From Vibrio profundi (lineage in GTDB: Bacteria; Pseudomonadota; Gammaproteobacteria; Enterobacterales; Vibrionaceae): DNA of 64,000 nucleotides. The stretch's first letter is position 1. Each line of letters starts with the position of its first letter. The position numbers were made by a program, and so were the translations under genes. Where the stretch lies: NCBI RefSeq assembly GCF_005281835.1, contig NZ_RZIS01000002.1:620001-684000 (forward strand), given 5' to 3'. Below the pieces are notes generated by a model. That model saw only the letters and a program-made list of their open reading frames with translations, was not told where the DNA came from and did no database searches. This document shows positions 18,946 to 28,602 of the stretch, piece after piece.

Positions 18946-18960
18946 CCTTTTCCTTATGCG

Positions 18961-18986
18961 CGCAGCCAATAAAGGCTGCGTTTTTT
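18961..18986 (+). terminator. Terminator of the cytochrome oxidase cluster
   Basis: The 7-bp perfect stem CGCAGCC / GGCTGCG with a 6-base loop is followed by six T residues. Confidence 0.92.
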
Positions 18987-19112
18987 CACTTCTCTTTTCA
19001 GCCTTCCAAAACACGCTTTAGGTCATTTAAGGTAAGATTGTTGGCTCCGGCACGGGCTAAGTTCCAAGTTGTTGCGTCTATTCTACTGATTAATTAGTAG
19101 TCTACAGATGTG

Positions 19113-19130
19113 TGTAAAAAATAAGTTACA
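19113..19130. promoter_or_regulatory. TyrR box upstream of aroG
   Basis: TGTAAA-N6-GTTACA matches the TyrR consensus TGTAAA-N6-TTTACA at 11 of 12 defined positions, about 170 bases before the aroG start. TyrR control of DAHP synthase genes is established in enterobacteria; here it is inferred. Confidence 0.6.
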
Positions 19131-19299
19131 CTGTGTTTATAATGTAAAACATAAAAAAAATTGCGTTCTTTTGAAAATAGTGATTGAAGTTGTGGTTTTT
19201 AGTAGATAAGTTACACGTAACAAGAAAATAAGTGCTGGTTAATCTGTAGCCACTTAGTTACAAGGCATAGCACAGGATAGACATAGGAAGAAGTAAGCA

Positions 19300-20352
19300 A
19301 TGTTCCAGACTGATGATGTAAGAATTAACAAAGTAAAAGAGTTATTACCACCTGTTGCTGTTTTAGAGAAGTTTCCAGCAACTGAAATTGCTTCTTCTAC
19401 CACTTTTGAAAGCCGTAAAGCTATTCATAACATTCTTGAAGACAAAGACGATCGCCTGCTAGTTATCGTTGGCCCATGTTCAATTCACGATCCTGAAGCT
19501 GCAATTGAATATGGTAAGAAGTTGAAAGTACTACGTGACGAGCTAGGTGACCGCCTGGAAATCGTAATGCGTGTTTACTTTGAAAAACCACGTACGACTG
19601 TTGGTTGGAAAGGTCTAATCAACGACCCGTACATGGATGACACATTTAAGCTAAATGACGGTTTACGTATCGGCCGTAAGTTATTACTAGACCTAACTGA
19701 CATGGGAATGCCAACGGCAAGTGAATTCTTAGATATGATCACTCCACAATATGTGGCTGACCTGATCAGCTGGGGTGCAATTGGTGCGCGTACGACTGAG
19801 TCTCAAGTTCACCGTGAACTATCTTCTGGTCTATCTTGCCCGGTTGGTTTCAAAAATGGTACGGATGGCAACATCAAGATTGCGACAGACGCGATTCGCT
19901 CTGCAAGCGCTTCTCACCACTTCTTATCTGTAACGAAATACGGTCACTCTGCAATTGTAGAAACAGCGGGTAACCCTGATTGCCACATTATTCTACGTGG
20001 CGGTAAAGAGCCAAACTACAGCGCAGACCACGTTGGTGAAATTAAGAAGCAACTTGAAGCATCTGGCTTGCCACAAAAAGTGATGATTGACTTCAGCCAC
20101 GCAAATAGCTCTAAGCAGTTCCAACGTCAGATCAACGTATCTGATGATGTGAGCTCGCAAATCGCTGGCGGTGATAACGCAATCTTCGGCGTTATGATTG
20201 AATCTCACCTTGTTGAAGGGCGTCAAGATCTGGTTGATGGTAAAGCCGCTACATACGGCCAGTCAATTACAGACGCATGTATTGGATGGGATGACACTGA
20301 GAAGGTGCTACGTCAACTAGCAGATGCTGTTGTTACTCGCCGTTCTAAGTAA
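19300..20352 (+). CDS. aroG: 3-deoxy-7-phosphoheptulonate (DAHP) synthase
   Basis: This 350-residue enzyme catalyses the first step of the shikimate pathway, joining phosphoenolpyruvate and erythrose 4-phosphate. It belongs to the type I AroF/AroG/AroH family: VGPCSIHDPEAA binds the metal and phosphoenolpyruvate, followed by MRVYFEKPRTTVGWKGL and IDFSHANSSK. Which aromatic amino acid inhibits it cannot be read safely, although overall similarity is AroG-like. The gene has its own promoter region and terminator. Confidence 0.93.
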   Translation: MFQTDDVRINKVKELLPPVAVLEKFPATEIASSTTFESRKAIHNILEDKDDRLLVIVGPCSIHDPEAAIEYGKKLKVLRDELGDRLEIVMRVYFEKPRTTVGWKGLINDPYMDDTFKLNDGLRIGRKLLLDLTDMGMPTASEFLDMITPQYVADLISWGAIGARTTESQVHRELSSGLSCPVGFKNGTDGNIKIATDAIRSASASHHFLSVTKYGHSAIVETAGNPDCHIILRGGKEPNYSADHVGEIKKQLEASGLPQKVMIDFSHANSSKQFQRQINVSDDVSSQIAGGDNAIFGVMIESHLVEGRQDLVDGKAATYGQSITDACIGWDDTEKVLRQLADAVVTRRSK

Positions 20353-20380
20353 CTCTATGCATTGAAAAATATTTGTATTG

Positions 20381-20416
20381 AAAGCCCCGTTTACTTCCGT
20401 AAACGGGGCTTTTTTG
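20381..20416 (+). terminator. aroG terminator
   Basis: The 14-bp stem AAAGCCCCGTTTAC / GTAAACGGGGCTTT has a 4-base loop and a T tract. Confidence 0.93.
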
Positions 20417-20645
20417 TTGGCTGAATTTTCGAATGATAAATGTCTTCAATAATCACTAACCTTCTCTAGTAAAACTTGTGCTAGTGGCTTTAGGGCTGCC
20501 TGAGTAGTGGCCTATAAACGAAGCGATTCGTTGGGCCAGTTGTCTGCCTCCTAATTTCAATTGGAATGAGGTACTATAAAATGCTTGTTGGTATTCATCA
20601 GGTGTGATTTAATAAAACGATGTTCAGTTAAATTGAGTGTCGACC

Positions 20646-21056
20646 ATGCGTTTAAAAACATTTCTCTGCTCTACTTCACTTCTCATTATTGGTGGGTTGG
20701 TTTCATTTTCGGCCACCGCATCTTCTTTCACTAATGAACAGTTATGCAAAGCTGGCTTGTCGTTAGCGATAGAAAAACAGCCACGAGCAATTAAAGCTAC
20801 GGCTGGAAAAACTAATCAAAAAGTGCTGCTCGATGTGAAAGATGGCAGTAAAGATTGGGACTACCGTTGCATGGTAAACCGTGCCAATAAAACGATAAAG
20901 TTAGATGCTCGTGAGACCAAAAGGAACGACAAATTTTTGGGGCAGGCGATTCGATATGATGTTGCAGATGCTAAGCGTAGCGTTAAAGTTACTATGAAGA
21001 AACGCAAAGGACAGGGCTTAATTAGCGAAAGCTTCACTCAAATCCAGTTAAAGTAA
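20646..21056 (+). CDS. Small secreted protein of unknown function
   Basis: The protein is about 136 residues from the ATG at 20646 (a GTG three codons earlier is possible). A signal peptide (LCSTSLLIIGGLVSFSATASS) is followed by a basic domain of about 110 residues with two cysteines (in EQLCKAG and DYRCMVN) that may pair in the periplasm. I do not recognise the family. It is monocistronic, with a strong terminator. Confidence 0.65.
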   Translation: MRLKTFLCSTSLLIIGGLVSFSATASSFTNEQLCKAGLSLAIEKQPRAIKATAGKTNQKVLLDVKDGSKDWDYRCMVNRANKTIKLDARETKRNDKFLGQAIRYDVADAKRSVKVTMKKRKGQGLISESFTQIQLK

Positions 21057-21070
21057 TCGATTCTATCGAT

Positions 21071-21098
21071 AGGCCACGCACATTTGCGTGGCCTTTTT
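21071..21098 (+). terminator. Terminator after small secreted protein
   Basis: The 10-bp stem AGGCCACGCA / TGCGTGGCCT with loop CATT is followed by a T tract. Confidence 0.92.
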
Positions 21099-21114
21099 CG
21101 TTTAATGGTCTGAC

Positions 21115-22197
21115 TTATCCCTCTAAACCATGGTGCTGAGGTTCAATTTTAAGTGTTTGAGTTGGGTAGGCGATATCTGCTTGGTTTGCATGCACGATAT
21201 CTAGAATTTTCAGTAAAACATCTTGCTTCACTTCGTGGTAGCGAACCCAGTTAACCGTCTTAGTAAAGGTGTAGACGAAAAAGTCTAACGACGATGGTCC
21301 AAAAGCGTTGAAGTTGACGATCAAAGTTTGCTTAGCGTCGATATCGGGGTGCGTTTCTAGCATCTGTTTCACTTGAGATACGATGCTATCTAATTTGCTG
21401 GAATCGTCGTAGCGTAACCCAATTGTTTCGTAGATACGACGGTTGAGCATACGCGAAGGGTTTTCTACAACGATATTACTGAATACTGAGTTCGGAACAT
21501 ATAGTGGGCGCTTGTCAAAAGTACGAATAATCGTCATTCGCCAGCCAATCCGTTCTACGGTGCCTTCGATATTTCTGTCTGGCGAACGGATCCAATCACC
21601 GACTTTGAACGGGCGATCGAAATAGATCATCATTCCACCGAAAAAGTTAGACAGTAAATCTTTTGCCGCCAAACCCACAATTAAGCCACCGACACCACCA
21701 AAGGTAAGTAGGCCAGATAAGCTTAATCCAAAAGCTTGCATGATGGTGAGCGCACCAATCACCATGAAGAATAAGCGTGCGACTTTGGCTATTGCTTGAA
21801 CCGTGGTTTCATCGCGTTTTTTCTGAGCGAGGATATATTCTTCAACGTTACTAATTAAACGCAGAGTTATCCAAACAAATATGCTGATTACTACAATCAG
21901 CTTAAGTGTGCTTAACCAGTTGATTTTACTTCCAAGTTGATCTTGGAGAATGAACCCGAGCGATACCGTCGCAGGCCAGCACCAAATTAAGGTACTGATT
22001 GGCGTTTTCAGTGCTTGTAGCAGTAAGTCGTCCCAATGAAACGGAGTTTTTTCGGCAAGTACTGCCAAACGGCCATGTACGATTCGCCATACGATCCACG
22101 CGATTAAACTGGCAACGGTAATAAATAGCACGCTGTTGCCCCATTCCGCGCCTTGGATTTGACTATAGTTTTGTAATTGGGTGAGAAGTTCATTCAT
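21115..22197 (-). CDS. MscS-family mechanosensitive ion channel
   Basis: This 360-residue inner membrane protein opens under membrane tension to release solutes during osmotic downshock. It has about four N-terminal helices, then the pore-lining glycine/alanine-rich helix (LLTFGGVGGLIVGLAAKDLLS, near residues 170-190). The beta domain (GDWIRSPDRNIEGTVERIGWR) and the alpha-beta C-terminal domain follow. This is longer than minimal MscS and similar to the YnaI/YbdG class. It is divergent from ktrA. Confidence 0.9.
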   Translation of the reverse strand: MNELLTQLQNYSQIQGAEWGNSVLFITVASLIAWIVWRIVHGRLAVLAEKTPFHWDDLLLQALKTPISTLIWCWPATVSLGFILQDQLGSKINWLSTLKLIVVISIFVWITLRLISNVEEYILAQKKRDETTVQAIAKVARLFFMVIGALTIMQAFGLSLSGLLTFGGVGGLIVGLAAKDLLSNFFGGMMIYFDRPFKVGDWIRSPDRNIEGTVERIGWRMTIIRTFDKRPLYVPNSVFSNIVVENPSRMLNRRIYETIGLRYDDSSKLDSIVSQVKQMLETHPDIDAKQTLIVNFNAFGPSSLDFFVYTFTKTVNWVRYHEVKQDVLLKILDIVHANQADIAYPTQTLKIEPQHHGLEG

Positions 22198-22432
22198 TGG
22201 TTTGACTACCGCTAATAATATCTTTTGAAATTAGCAGAAAACATAAGGCTTCTCTACCTTTATGAATCAATGGATTAGCGATATCAAAGTATTGCTCAAC
22301 GGCAAAATCTCACAAGATATAAGTCATGATGCGGTTAAAAGAATGTTCATTTGTTTGATTTATATAATTTCGAGGAGCACACTGCTTTTTTCTAACACGC
22401 TTAGTTTATTCATAATTTGAATAGGTTTTGAG

Positions 22433-23089
22433 ATGAGTGATAAACAATTTGCAGTAATTGGTTTAGGGCGCTTCGGTCTGTCTGTGTGTAAAGAGTTACA
22501 AGACTCTGGTGCACAAGTGTTGGCCGTTGATATTCATGAAGAAAGAGTTAAAGAAGCGGCTGGTTTTGTGTCGCAAGCCATTGTGGCGAACTGTACTAGC
22601 GAAGAGACGGTAGCAGAGCTCAAGCTCGATGACTACGACATGGTAATGGTGTCAATTGGTGCGGATGTTAACGCGAGCATTTTGACGACCTTAGTGATTA
22701 AAGAGACTGGCGCGAAAACCGTTTGGGTGAAAGCCAACGATAAATTTCACGCCAAGATCCTGAACAAAATAGGGGCAGACCACGTTATTTTGCCCGAGCG
22801 AGATATGGGGATTCGTGTTGCTCGAAAAATGTTAGATCAACGGGTATTGGAATTTATCGAGCTGGGCAGTGGATTAGCCATGACCGAGATTGTCATTGGG
22901 CATAACTACTTAGGAAAACGCCTTTCAGATCTCAACTTGTGTAAAGAGCCTGAAGTTCAAGTCTTGGGATTTAAGCGTGGTCCAACTTTACTTAAAGCGC
23001 CGAACCTAGGCAAAAGTTTAGAAATTGGCGATATGATTATTATCGCGGGCCCCAAAGATATTTTGGCTAAGAAACTTCGTCAATTGTAG
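22433..23089 (+). CDS. ktrA: KtrA, regulatory RCK subunit of Na+-dependent K+ uptake
   Basis: This 218-residue peripheral subunit gates the KtrB channel-like transporter according to bound nucleotide. The N-terminal Rossmann fold has VIGLGRFG at residues 9-16 and acidic VDIHEE at the end of the second strand. An RCK_C domain covers about 135-218. The adjacent ktrB lies 12 bases downstream. KtrAB was first defined in Vibrio alginolyticus, which fits this genome. Confidence 0.92.
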   Translation: MSDKQFAVIGLGRFGLSVCKELQDSGAQVLAVDIHEERVKEAAGFVSQAIVANCTSEETVAELKLDDYDMVMVSIGADVNASILTTLVIKETGAKTVWVKANDKFHAKILNKIGADHVILPERDMGIRVARKMLDQRVLEFIELGSGLAMTEIVIGHNYLGKRLSDLNLCKEPEVQVLGFKRGPTLLKAPNLGKSLEIGDMIIIAGPKDILAKKLRQL

Positions 23090-23101
23090 TTAGGTGAAGG
23101 C

Positions 23102-24469
23102 ATGAATCCGTTTCAGCGTCGAGGTGTATTCTACTCCTTAAAGCAAGACAGCACTCAAAAGAAAGGGTCTGAACCAAAGATCATTCTGACTAGCTTTCTG
23201 TGTGTACTTATTCCATCCGCCATTTTACTCACACTGCCTGTATTCTCGGTCACAGGCTTGAGTTTTACTGACGCTCTCTTTACTGCTACTTCTGCGATTA
23301 GTGTGACAGGTCTAGGTGTAGTTGATACGGGTGAGCACTTTACTCTGGCGGGTAAAATTCTGCTGATGTTTCTGATGCAAGTTGGTGGGTTGGGGCAAAT
23401 GACTTTGTCCGCGGTTCTGCTGTATATGTTTGGAGTAAGGCTTAGTTTAAAGCAGCAAGCGCTTGCCAAAGAAGCACTAGGGCAAGACAGAAAAGTAAAC
23501 CTTCGAAACTTAGTCAAAAAAATCATCATATTTGCACTGATTGCGGAAACCATTGGCTTTGTGTTGCTGTGTTTTCGCTGGGTTCCTGACCTTGGGTGGG
23601 CAACCGGAAGTTTCTACGCTTTGTTCCATGCGATTTCTGCTTTCAATAACGCGGGGTTTGCTCTGTTCTCAGACAGTATGATGAGCTTTGTTGATGATCC
23701 CTTAGTTATCTTTACTTTGGCTGGCTTGTTTATCTTTGGTGGACTGGGATTTACCGTTGTAGGGGATCTTGCGAGTAATTGGCGTAAAGGTTTTAACCAT
23801 TTGCACTTGCACACTAAGATCATGCTAACCGTTACCCCAATCCTTTTGGCTGTCGGTACCATTCTTTTTTGGCTATTAGAAAGATCTAACTCTGCGACTA
23901 TGGAAGGGCTTCCGACCCATGCTCAATGGCTAGCAGCATTCTTCCAATCAGCGAGCGCTCGAACTGCTGGCTTTAATAGCGTGGATTTAGCGCAATACAC
24001 ACAACCAGCGTTATTAGTGATGATCGTTTTGATGCTAATTGGGGCGGGTTCGACCTCCACCGGTGGTGGGATTAAAGTGTCCACTTTTGCCGTCGCGATT
24101 GTCGCAACATGGACATTCCTACGTCAGAAAAAGCATGTCGTGATGTTTAAGAGAACGGTGACTTGGACCGCCGTAACCAAATCATTAGCAATAATAGTCG
24201 TGAGTGGCGCGCTGCTGACAACCGCTATGTTTTTGCTGATGCTTACCGAACAAGCAGCGTTTGACAAAGTCATGTTTGAAGTGATTTCAGCGTTTGCCAC
24301 GGTAGGTTTGACCGCTGGATTAACGGGGACACTTTCAGAGCCGGGAAAATACATCATGGTGGTAGTGATGATCATCGGTAGGATAGGGCCACTAACGCTG
24401 GCTTATATGTTAGCAAGGCCAGAACCTTCGTTACTTAAATACCCAGAAGACAGTGTACTTACCGGATAG
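23102..24469 (+). CDS. ktrB: KtrB, membrane subunit of Na+-dependent K+ uptake
   Basis: This 455-residue potassium translocating subunit has four membrane-pore-membrane repeats. Selectivity glycines are visible in ATSAISVTGLGV, FNNAGFALF, ARTAGFNSVD and AFATVGLTAGL. A gating loop rich in small residues (IGAGSTSTGGGIKVST) sits in the third repeat. It is co-transcribed with ktrA and ends in a strong terminator. Confidence 0.93.
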   Translation: MNPFQRRGVFYSLKQDSTQKKGSEPKIILTSFLCVLIPSAILLTLPVFSVTGLSFTDALFTATSAISVTGLGVVDTGEHFTLAGKILLMFLMQVGGLGQMTLSAVLLYMFGVRLSLKQQALAKEALGQDRKVNLRNLVKKIIIFALIAETIGFVLLCFRWVPDLGWATGSFYALFHAISAFNNAGFALFSDSMMSFVDDPLVIFTLAGLFIFGGLGFTVVGDLASNWRKGFNHLHLHTKIMLTVTPILLAVGTILFWLLERSNSATMEGLPTHAQWLAAFFQSASARTAGFNSVDLAQYTQPALLVMIVLMLIGAGSTSTGGGIKVSTFAVAIVATWTFLRQKKHVVMFKRTVTWTAVTKSLAIIVVSGALLTTAMFLLMLTEQAAFDKVMFEVISAFATVGLTAGLTGTLSEPGKYIMVVVMIIGRIGPLTLAYMLARPEPSLLKYPEDSVLTG

Positions 24470-24488
24470 CCCGTTTATGCGAGAAAAG

Positions 24489-24517
24489 AAAAGCCAGTGA
24501 ATCTTCACTGGCTTTTT
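24489..24517. terminator. Bidirectional terminator, ktrB / msrAB
   Basis: The 13-bp stem AAAAGCCAGTGAA / TTCACTGGCTTTT with a two-base spacer is flanked by A and T tracts and lies between convergent genes. Confidence 0.9.
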
Positions 24518-24552
24518 TGATAGCAATAGCTTCTGCTATTGAAAGGAGTTTA

Positions 24553-25695
24553 TTAGCCTTCAAATAATGGCAAATATTCTTCATAACCTTCTTCTGCCAA
24601 TTTTTCTAAAGGTACGAATCGCATCGCTGCGGAGTTCATGCAGTAGCGTAAGCCCGTTGGTGCTGGTCCATCTTTAAAAACATGGCCTAGGTGAGAATCA
24701 CCGAAGCGGCTACGAACTTCTGTTCTTGGGTAAACAAGTTTGTAATCTGTTTTTGTTACCACATAACCTTCATTAATTGGTTTGGTAAAGCTAGGCCAGC
24801 CTGTTCCCGACTTGTATTTGTCTAACGATGAAAACAAGGGTTCACCTGTGACGATATCAACATAGATACCCGCTTGCTTGTTATCCCAGTATTCATTGTT
24901 GAAAGAGCGTTCAGTTGCATCTTTTTGTGTTACTTCGTACTGAAGCTTGGTTAGCTTAGCTTTGATTTCCGCTTGAGATGGCTTGGTATACACTTTCAAG
25001 TTCTTAGCCATGTTCTTAGAGTCGATGATCTGACGTAGAGTTTTTGGATTATCCTCTCTGTCGTCACCAAAGATCTCATCTAGGTACTGATCTCGACCTG
25101 AAGCATAACGATAATAGCTATAACGAACTTTGCTACGTTTGTAATAGTCTTGGTGGTAGTCCTCTGCTGGCCAAAACTTTTTAAACTCGATAAGTTCAGT
25201 TTTTAGCGGCTTTTTGAAGATATTGGTTTCTTCGATTTCAGCCATGAACGCTTCTGCGATCATTTTTTGATCTTGGTTATGATAGAAAATAGCAGGTCGG
25301 TAATGACGGCCTCTATCAACGAATGAACCTTGATCATCGGTAGGGTCGATATGACGGAAGAATTGGTCTAAAACCTGTTCGTAGTTGACCACACTTGAAT
25401 CGTAGGTCACCTTAATCACTTCAATATGCCCTGATTTACCTGAAGAGACTTGTTTGTATGTTGGGTTTTCCAAAGTACCGCCTGAATACCCAGAGACAAC
25501 ATCTATTACGCCATCGAGTTTTTCAAGATCAGACTCTGTACACCAAAAACAGCCGCCGGCTAATGTCGCGATTTCCACGTTTCCTTGTGGCGCTTGCTTA
25601 TCCATAGTATTGGCAGTGCCGGTTTGGCTGAGCAGCAAAGAAAACAGTGGTAAAGTCACCACTAGAGATACCAATATTTTAGATAGTTTTTTCAT
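24553..25695 (-). CDS. msrAB: Fused peptide methionine sulfoxide reductase MsrA-MsrB, membrane-anchored or periplasmic
   Basis: The protein is 380 residues from the ATG at 25693-25695, which has an AGAGG ribosome binding site; the open frame runs upstream to 25812 without one. An N-terminal hydrophobic signal/anchor (about residues 5-24) places it outside the cytoplasm. The MsrA domain has GGCFWCTE with catalytic Cys49. The MsrB domain follows, with [20 protein letters not shown] and the catalytic cysteine in [11 protein letters not shown]. It repairs both diastereomers of methionine sulfoxide in envelope proteins. Confidence 0.92.
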   Translation of the reverse strand: MKKLSKILVSLVVTLPLFSLLLSQTGTANTMDKQAPQGNVEIATLAGGCFWCTESDLEKLDGVIDVVSGYSGGTLENPTYKQVSSGKSGHIEVIKVTYDSSVVNYEQVLDQFFRHIDPTDDQGSFVDRGRHYRPAIFYHNQDQKMIAEAFMAEIEETNIFKKPLKTELIEFKKFWPAEDYHQDYYKRSKVRYSYYRYASGRDQYLDEIFGDDREDNPKTLRQIIDSKNMAKNLKVYTKPSQAEIKAKLTKLQYEVTQKDATERSFNNEYWDNKQAGIYVDIVTGEPLFSSLDKYKSGTGWPSFTKPINEGYVVTKTDYKLVYPRTEVRSRFGDSHLGHVFKDGPAPTGLRYCMNSAAMRFVPLEKLAEEGYEEYLPLFEG

Positions 25696-25889
25696 ATATA
25701 CCTCTTGAGTATTTTCATAGCATTCAATGTGAATGTAGGAATATAGACAGGGTAAGGAACAGAAAAATTTCGACGATAGATAATAAAAATGCTGGGTATT
25801 TTCATATCGCATTTTGTTATTGGTCAGTTTGCATATTTATTTTTGCTGATTTATAAAGCGGTTTCTGTGTATTAACAAGACAACCTAAT

Positions 25890-26693
25890 ATGAATAATTT
25901 CCGCTTAGCGGCATTAGTGACATTAGCTGCTGCTAGCTCGATGTTTTCTTCTTTAGCTTCAGCCGCCCCTGTTGAACTTGATTTACCGGCTTGCGAGCGC
26001 GAAGTTGTGGTGACAACGCCTATTCATTTCTTTGTTGAGTTAAAGGTTAGAGAAAATCGAGACATTGTTACGCAAATAAGAAATGACATTGGTATGGCGA
26101 ATACAGTGCTAGAAAACAGCTGTATACCAATGAGGAGAAAGCTGGGCAGTGTCACTTATGTCGAAATCGACGAACGTTTCATGCTTAATCTAGGTTGGGT
26201 GCATTTTGGATTAGAGCAGTTTATCGGTCAGGATAAAATCGCGAGTATCAAGAATGAGCCCAACGTCTATTACGGCGTCGTGTTATCTGACGACAGTGGC
26301 TATTTTGCTGGTATCCAAGAAGGGCAAACGGCTCGGTCTGAGTTTGAACAGTTCTTTATTTTGTCTGAAAGCGCAGATGAGTTAACGCTTGAGCACGAGT
26401 TGGGGCATCTTGCATGGGCGGAACACGATCCTGCTACTCTCGCCGAGCAGTTAGACAGTGATCTTGAGGACACAACGCCAGCATGGGATCTGGACAAACT
26501 TAAAAGCTATGCCCGCGGTGCACTGTGTGGAAATGCAGGGACGGTAATGAGTTACCAAGATAATATTCTTCCAATTTATTCGAGCCCCGACTTCTATTAT
26601 CAAAAATATAAGTGTGGGGACAGTAATCGGGCAGATAACGCTAGGGTACTAACAGAATACGCCTATGACCTTGCCTCTCAGCTTAAGCAGTAG
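25890..26693 (+). CDS. Secreted metzincin-like zinc metalloprotease of unknown target
   Basis: This 267-residue protein has a signal peptide (about 1-26) and a zinc site HELGHLAWAEHD. His169, Glu170, His173 and His179 match the metzincin HExxHxxGxxH, except that the usual glycine is Trp176. A Met-turn candidate, GTVMSY (Met220), follows 41 residues after the third histidine, as in metzincins. Four cysteines could form two disulfides. Its length is short for a secreted protease without a clear prodomain. It stands alone, about 85 bases before osmC. Confidence 0.7.
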   Translation: MNNFRLAALVTLAAASSMFSSLASAAPVELDLPACEREVVVTTPIHFFVELKVRENRDIVTQIRNDIGMANTVLENSCIPMRRKLGSVTYVEIDERFMLNLGWVHFGLEQFIGQDKIASIKNEPNVYYGVVLSDDSGYFAGIQEGQTARSEFEQFFILSESADELTLEHELGHLAWAEHDPATLAEQLDSDLEDTTPAWDLDKLKSYARGALCGNAGTVMSYQDNILPIYSSPDFYYQKYKCGDSNRADNARVLTEYAYDLASQLKQ

Positions 26694-26778
26694 TACTTTG
26701 TCGGCAAAGAAGAGTATCGCTTAGGTGATACCAGATATGTAAAACAGACTACACGCGCTTGAGCGTTAATGAGGCAGT

Positions 26779-27177
26779 ATGCAAGCAGAAGTTAAATGGG
26801 TTGAAGGTTTTAAATTCCTTGGTCAATCTCAATCAGGCCACTCAGTTGTCATGGATGGAAATGGTGGTGCGACTGCTCCAAGCCCTATGGAAATGGTTTT
26901 GATGGCTGCTGGTGGTTGCAGCTCTGTTGATGTGGTTGACGGGTTAAAAGAAGCGGGCCAAAATGTAACGGCGTGTAATGCAAAACTGAATACCGAGCGT
27001 CGTGAAACGGCTCCTCGTATCTTTACTGGCATTAACATTCATTTTGCAGTGTCAGGTGAAAACCTAAATGAAGAGATTGTGGCGAAAGTGTGCGCGGATT
27101 CATTAGAAAAATACTGCTCAGTTTGTTTAATGCTGGGAGCAGGCATTGAAATGACACATAGCTGGGAAATTGTCTAG
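26779..27177 (+). CDS. OsmC-family protein
   Basis: This 132-residue protein of the OsmC/Ohr fold resembles the YhfA subgroup (GGATAPSPMEMVLMAAGGCSSVDVV, then EKYCSVCLMLG). The two cysteines typical of peroxidatic OsmC proteins occur here as GGCSSVD (about residue 47) and YCSVC (about 113-116), so thiol peroxidase activity is possible. It is monocistronic and followed by a bidirectional terminator. Confidence 0.85.
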   Translation: MQAEVKWVEGFKFLGQSQSGHSVVMDGNGGATAPSPMEMVLMAAGGCSSVDVVDGLKEAGQNVTACNAKLNTERRETAPRIFTGINIHFAVSGENLNEEIVAKVCADSLEKYCSVCLMLGAGIEMTHSWEIV

Positions 27178-27207
27178 CGGTAAACCGATTTCGTTTTAAG
27201 CGGATTA

Positions 27208-27245
27208 AAAAGGATAAACAACGGCGGTTGTTTATCCTTTTTTAT
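27208..27245. terminator. Bidirectional terminator, osmC / ompA
   Basis: The 15-bp stem AAAAGGATAAACAAC and its complement, with loop GGCG and T tracts on both strands, lies between convergent genes. Confidence 0.93.
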
Positions 27246-27257
27246 TATCAAAGCGTT

Positions 27258-28277
27258 CTATTGAGACGCTTCTTCGTACTCAAAGCTTGGAATGGTAGTT
27301 TCAACACGGCGGTTCAAGCTACGCCCTTCTGCGGTTGTATTCGAAGCGACTGGGTTCGATTCACCTTCCCCTCGAGAAGTGATTCGATTGGCTTCTACTC
27401 CGTTTTCGATGAAGTAGGCAGCGACGGCGTCAGCCCGTTTTTTAGATAACGTCATGTTGTATTTTTCTGAACCAGAAGAATCTGTGTGACCGACGATTTC
27501 AATCGTCGCTTGAGGGTGGGCCAGAAGGGTATCAAGTGATGATTGCAGCTCTTGCTCACCTTCACTCGATAGCGCGGTACCGTTCGTTTCAAACAACCCT
27601 TTAGTATAGGCTTCTTTCTGAGTTTTGGTTTTCGCCATGACTACTTCAGGCTCTGGTGGCACTTCGGCGACAGGCTCTGTAACTGGCGCTGGTTCAACGG
27701 GAGCTTGTGCCGCTACAGGTGCTGCTTGAGCCGCGTTACCAAAGAAGTAACTTAACCCAACAGACAAAAAGTTAGCGTTCAGGTTGTTAATGTACTTGTC
27801 ATTAAAATCGTTGAAATATTGATATTCCAGGCGAAGAGCGAAGTTGTCTGACAAGAATTTCTCGCCACCAATCCCAGCTGCGATGACTACATCATCTTCT
27901 CCAGCGTGCGAAATAAAAGCTGGGCCCGCTTTCACAAACAGCGAAATGTCACTTTGAGTCGGAATAGTGAGTTTTGGGGAAAGCGAAACGGCCATTATCG
28001 GGTCACTATATTGTGCATTGAAACCTTGGCTAGAAAAATTGGTGTCGTAATCACCCAAATAATCTGAGCTCAGCTCTAGCCCGAAGAAGTCGGAAAATTG
28101 GTAACCAGTATAGATACCTGCGCCAATAGCGTCATCGTCACAATTGCTGCTTATCGCACAAGCGCTGTCTAACCAGCCACTCCCTATTTTCGCACCAACG
28201 TATATATTGCTGGCCACTGCTGTTTGCGCGGCAAGGGCTGCCGTGATCGCGTACATGAGTTTTGAGACTTTATTCAT
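27258..28277 (-). CDS. OmpA-family outer membrane protein
   Basis: This 339-residue protein has a signal peptide (about 1-22), an eight-stranded barrel domain (about 23-180) rich in aromatic beta strands, and a proline/alanine-rich hinge (VAAQAPVEPAPVTEPVAEVPPEPE region). A C-terminal peptidoglycan-binding OmpA domain follows, with VEIVGHTDSSGSEKYN, KKRADAV and GRSLNRRVE. It links the outer membrane to the cell wall. The barrel sequence differs from housekeeping OmpA, so no symbol is given. Confidence 0.9.
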   Translation of the reverse strand: MNKVSKLMYAITAALAAQTAVASNIYVGAKIGSGWLDSACAISSNCDDDAIGAGIYTGYQFSDFFGLELSSDYLGDYDTNFSSQGFNAQYSDPIMAVSLSPKLTIPTQSDISLFVKAGPAFISHAGEDDVVIAAGIGGEKFLSDNFALRLEYQYFNDFNDKYINNLNANFLSVGLSYFFGNAAQAAPVAAQAPVEPAPVTEPVAEVPPEPEVVMAKTKTQKEAYTKGLFETNGTALSSEGEQELQSSLDTLLAHPQATIEIVGHTDSSGSEKYNMTLSKKRADAVAAYFIENGVEANRITSRGEGESNPVASNTTAEGRSLNRRVETTIPSFEYEEASQ

Positions 28278-28602
28278 AACTCTATCCTTGAAGTTCGTAT
28301 TAAAGCGTTATTTGCAAGCTGTTCACTCAAACTAGATATGAGTGTCGCGGCCGTGCTTTATAACGGTGATTTGTCTTTGTTATTTTTTATACACTGCAAG
28401 AATATTGTTGGACAGGTTGCTTATTGGAGTCAATTAAAAGGTAAGATTATATCTTGTGGGGTGATGTTGCTGGTGTTTTGAGAGATTACTGCTGATAGAA
28501 CACTCTAATTGCACTTTGTCTTATAGTTGAGAATGGGTGAACCAACCGATACTTCTGCTAGAGCACGATTCAAAAGGTGCGTCGGAAGAACTGGGCTCAT
28601 GC

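Larger units (their letters stand above)
18946..19299. other. Intergenic region upstream of aroG
   Basis: This 354-base region starts with the cyoE terminator, then is AT-rich with a TyrR-type box. No small open frame with a ribosome binding site was found. Confidence 0.6.

Noticed and set aside
23155..23553. 132-residue minus-strand frame within ktrB
   Set aside because: Antisense to well-conserved membrane helices, so its hydrophobic pattern is a mirror of KtrB.
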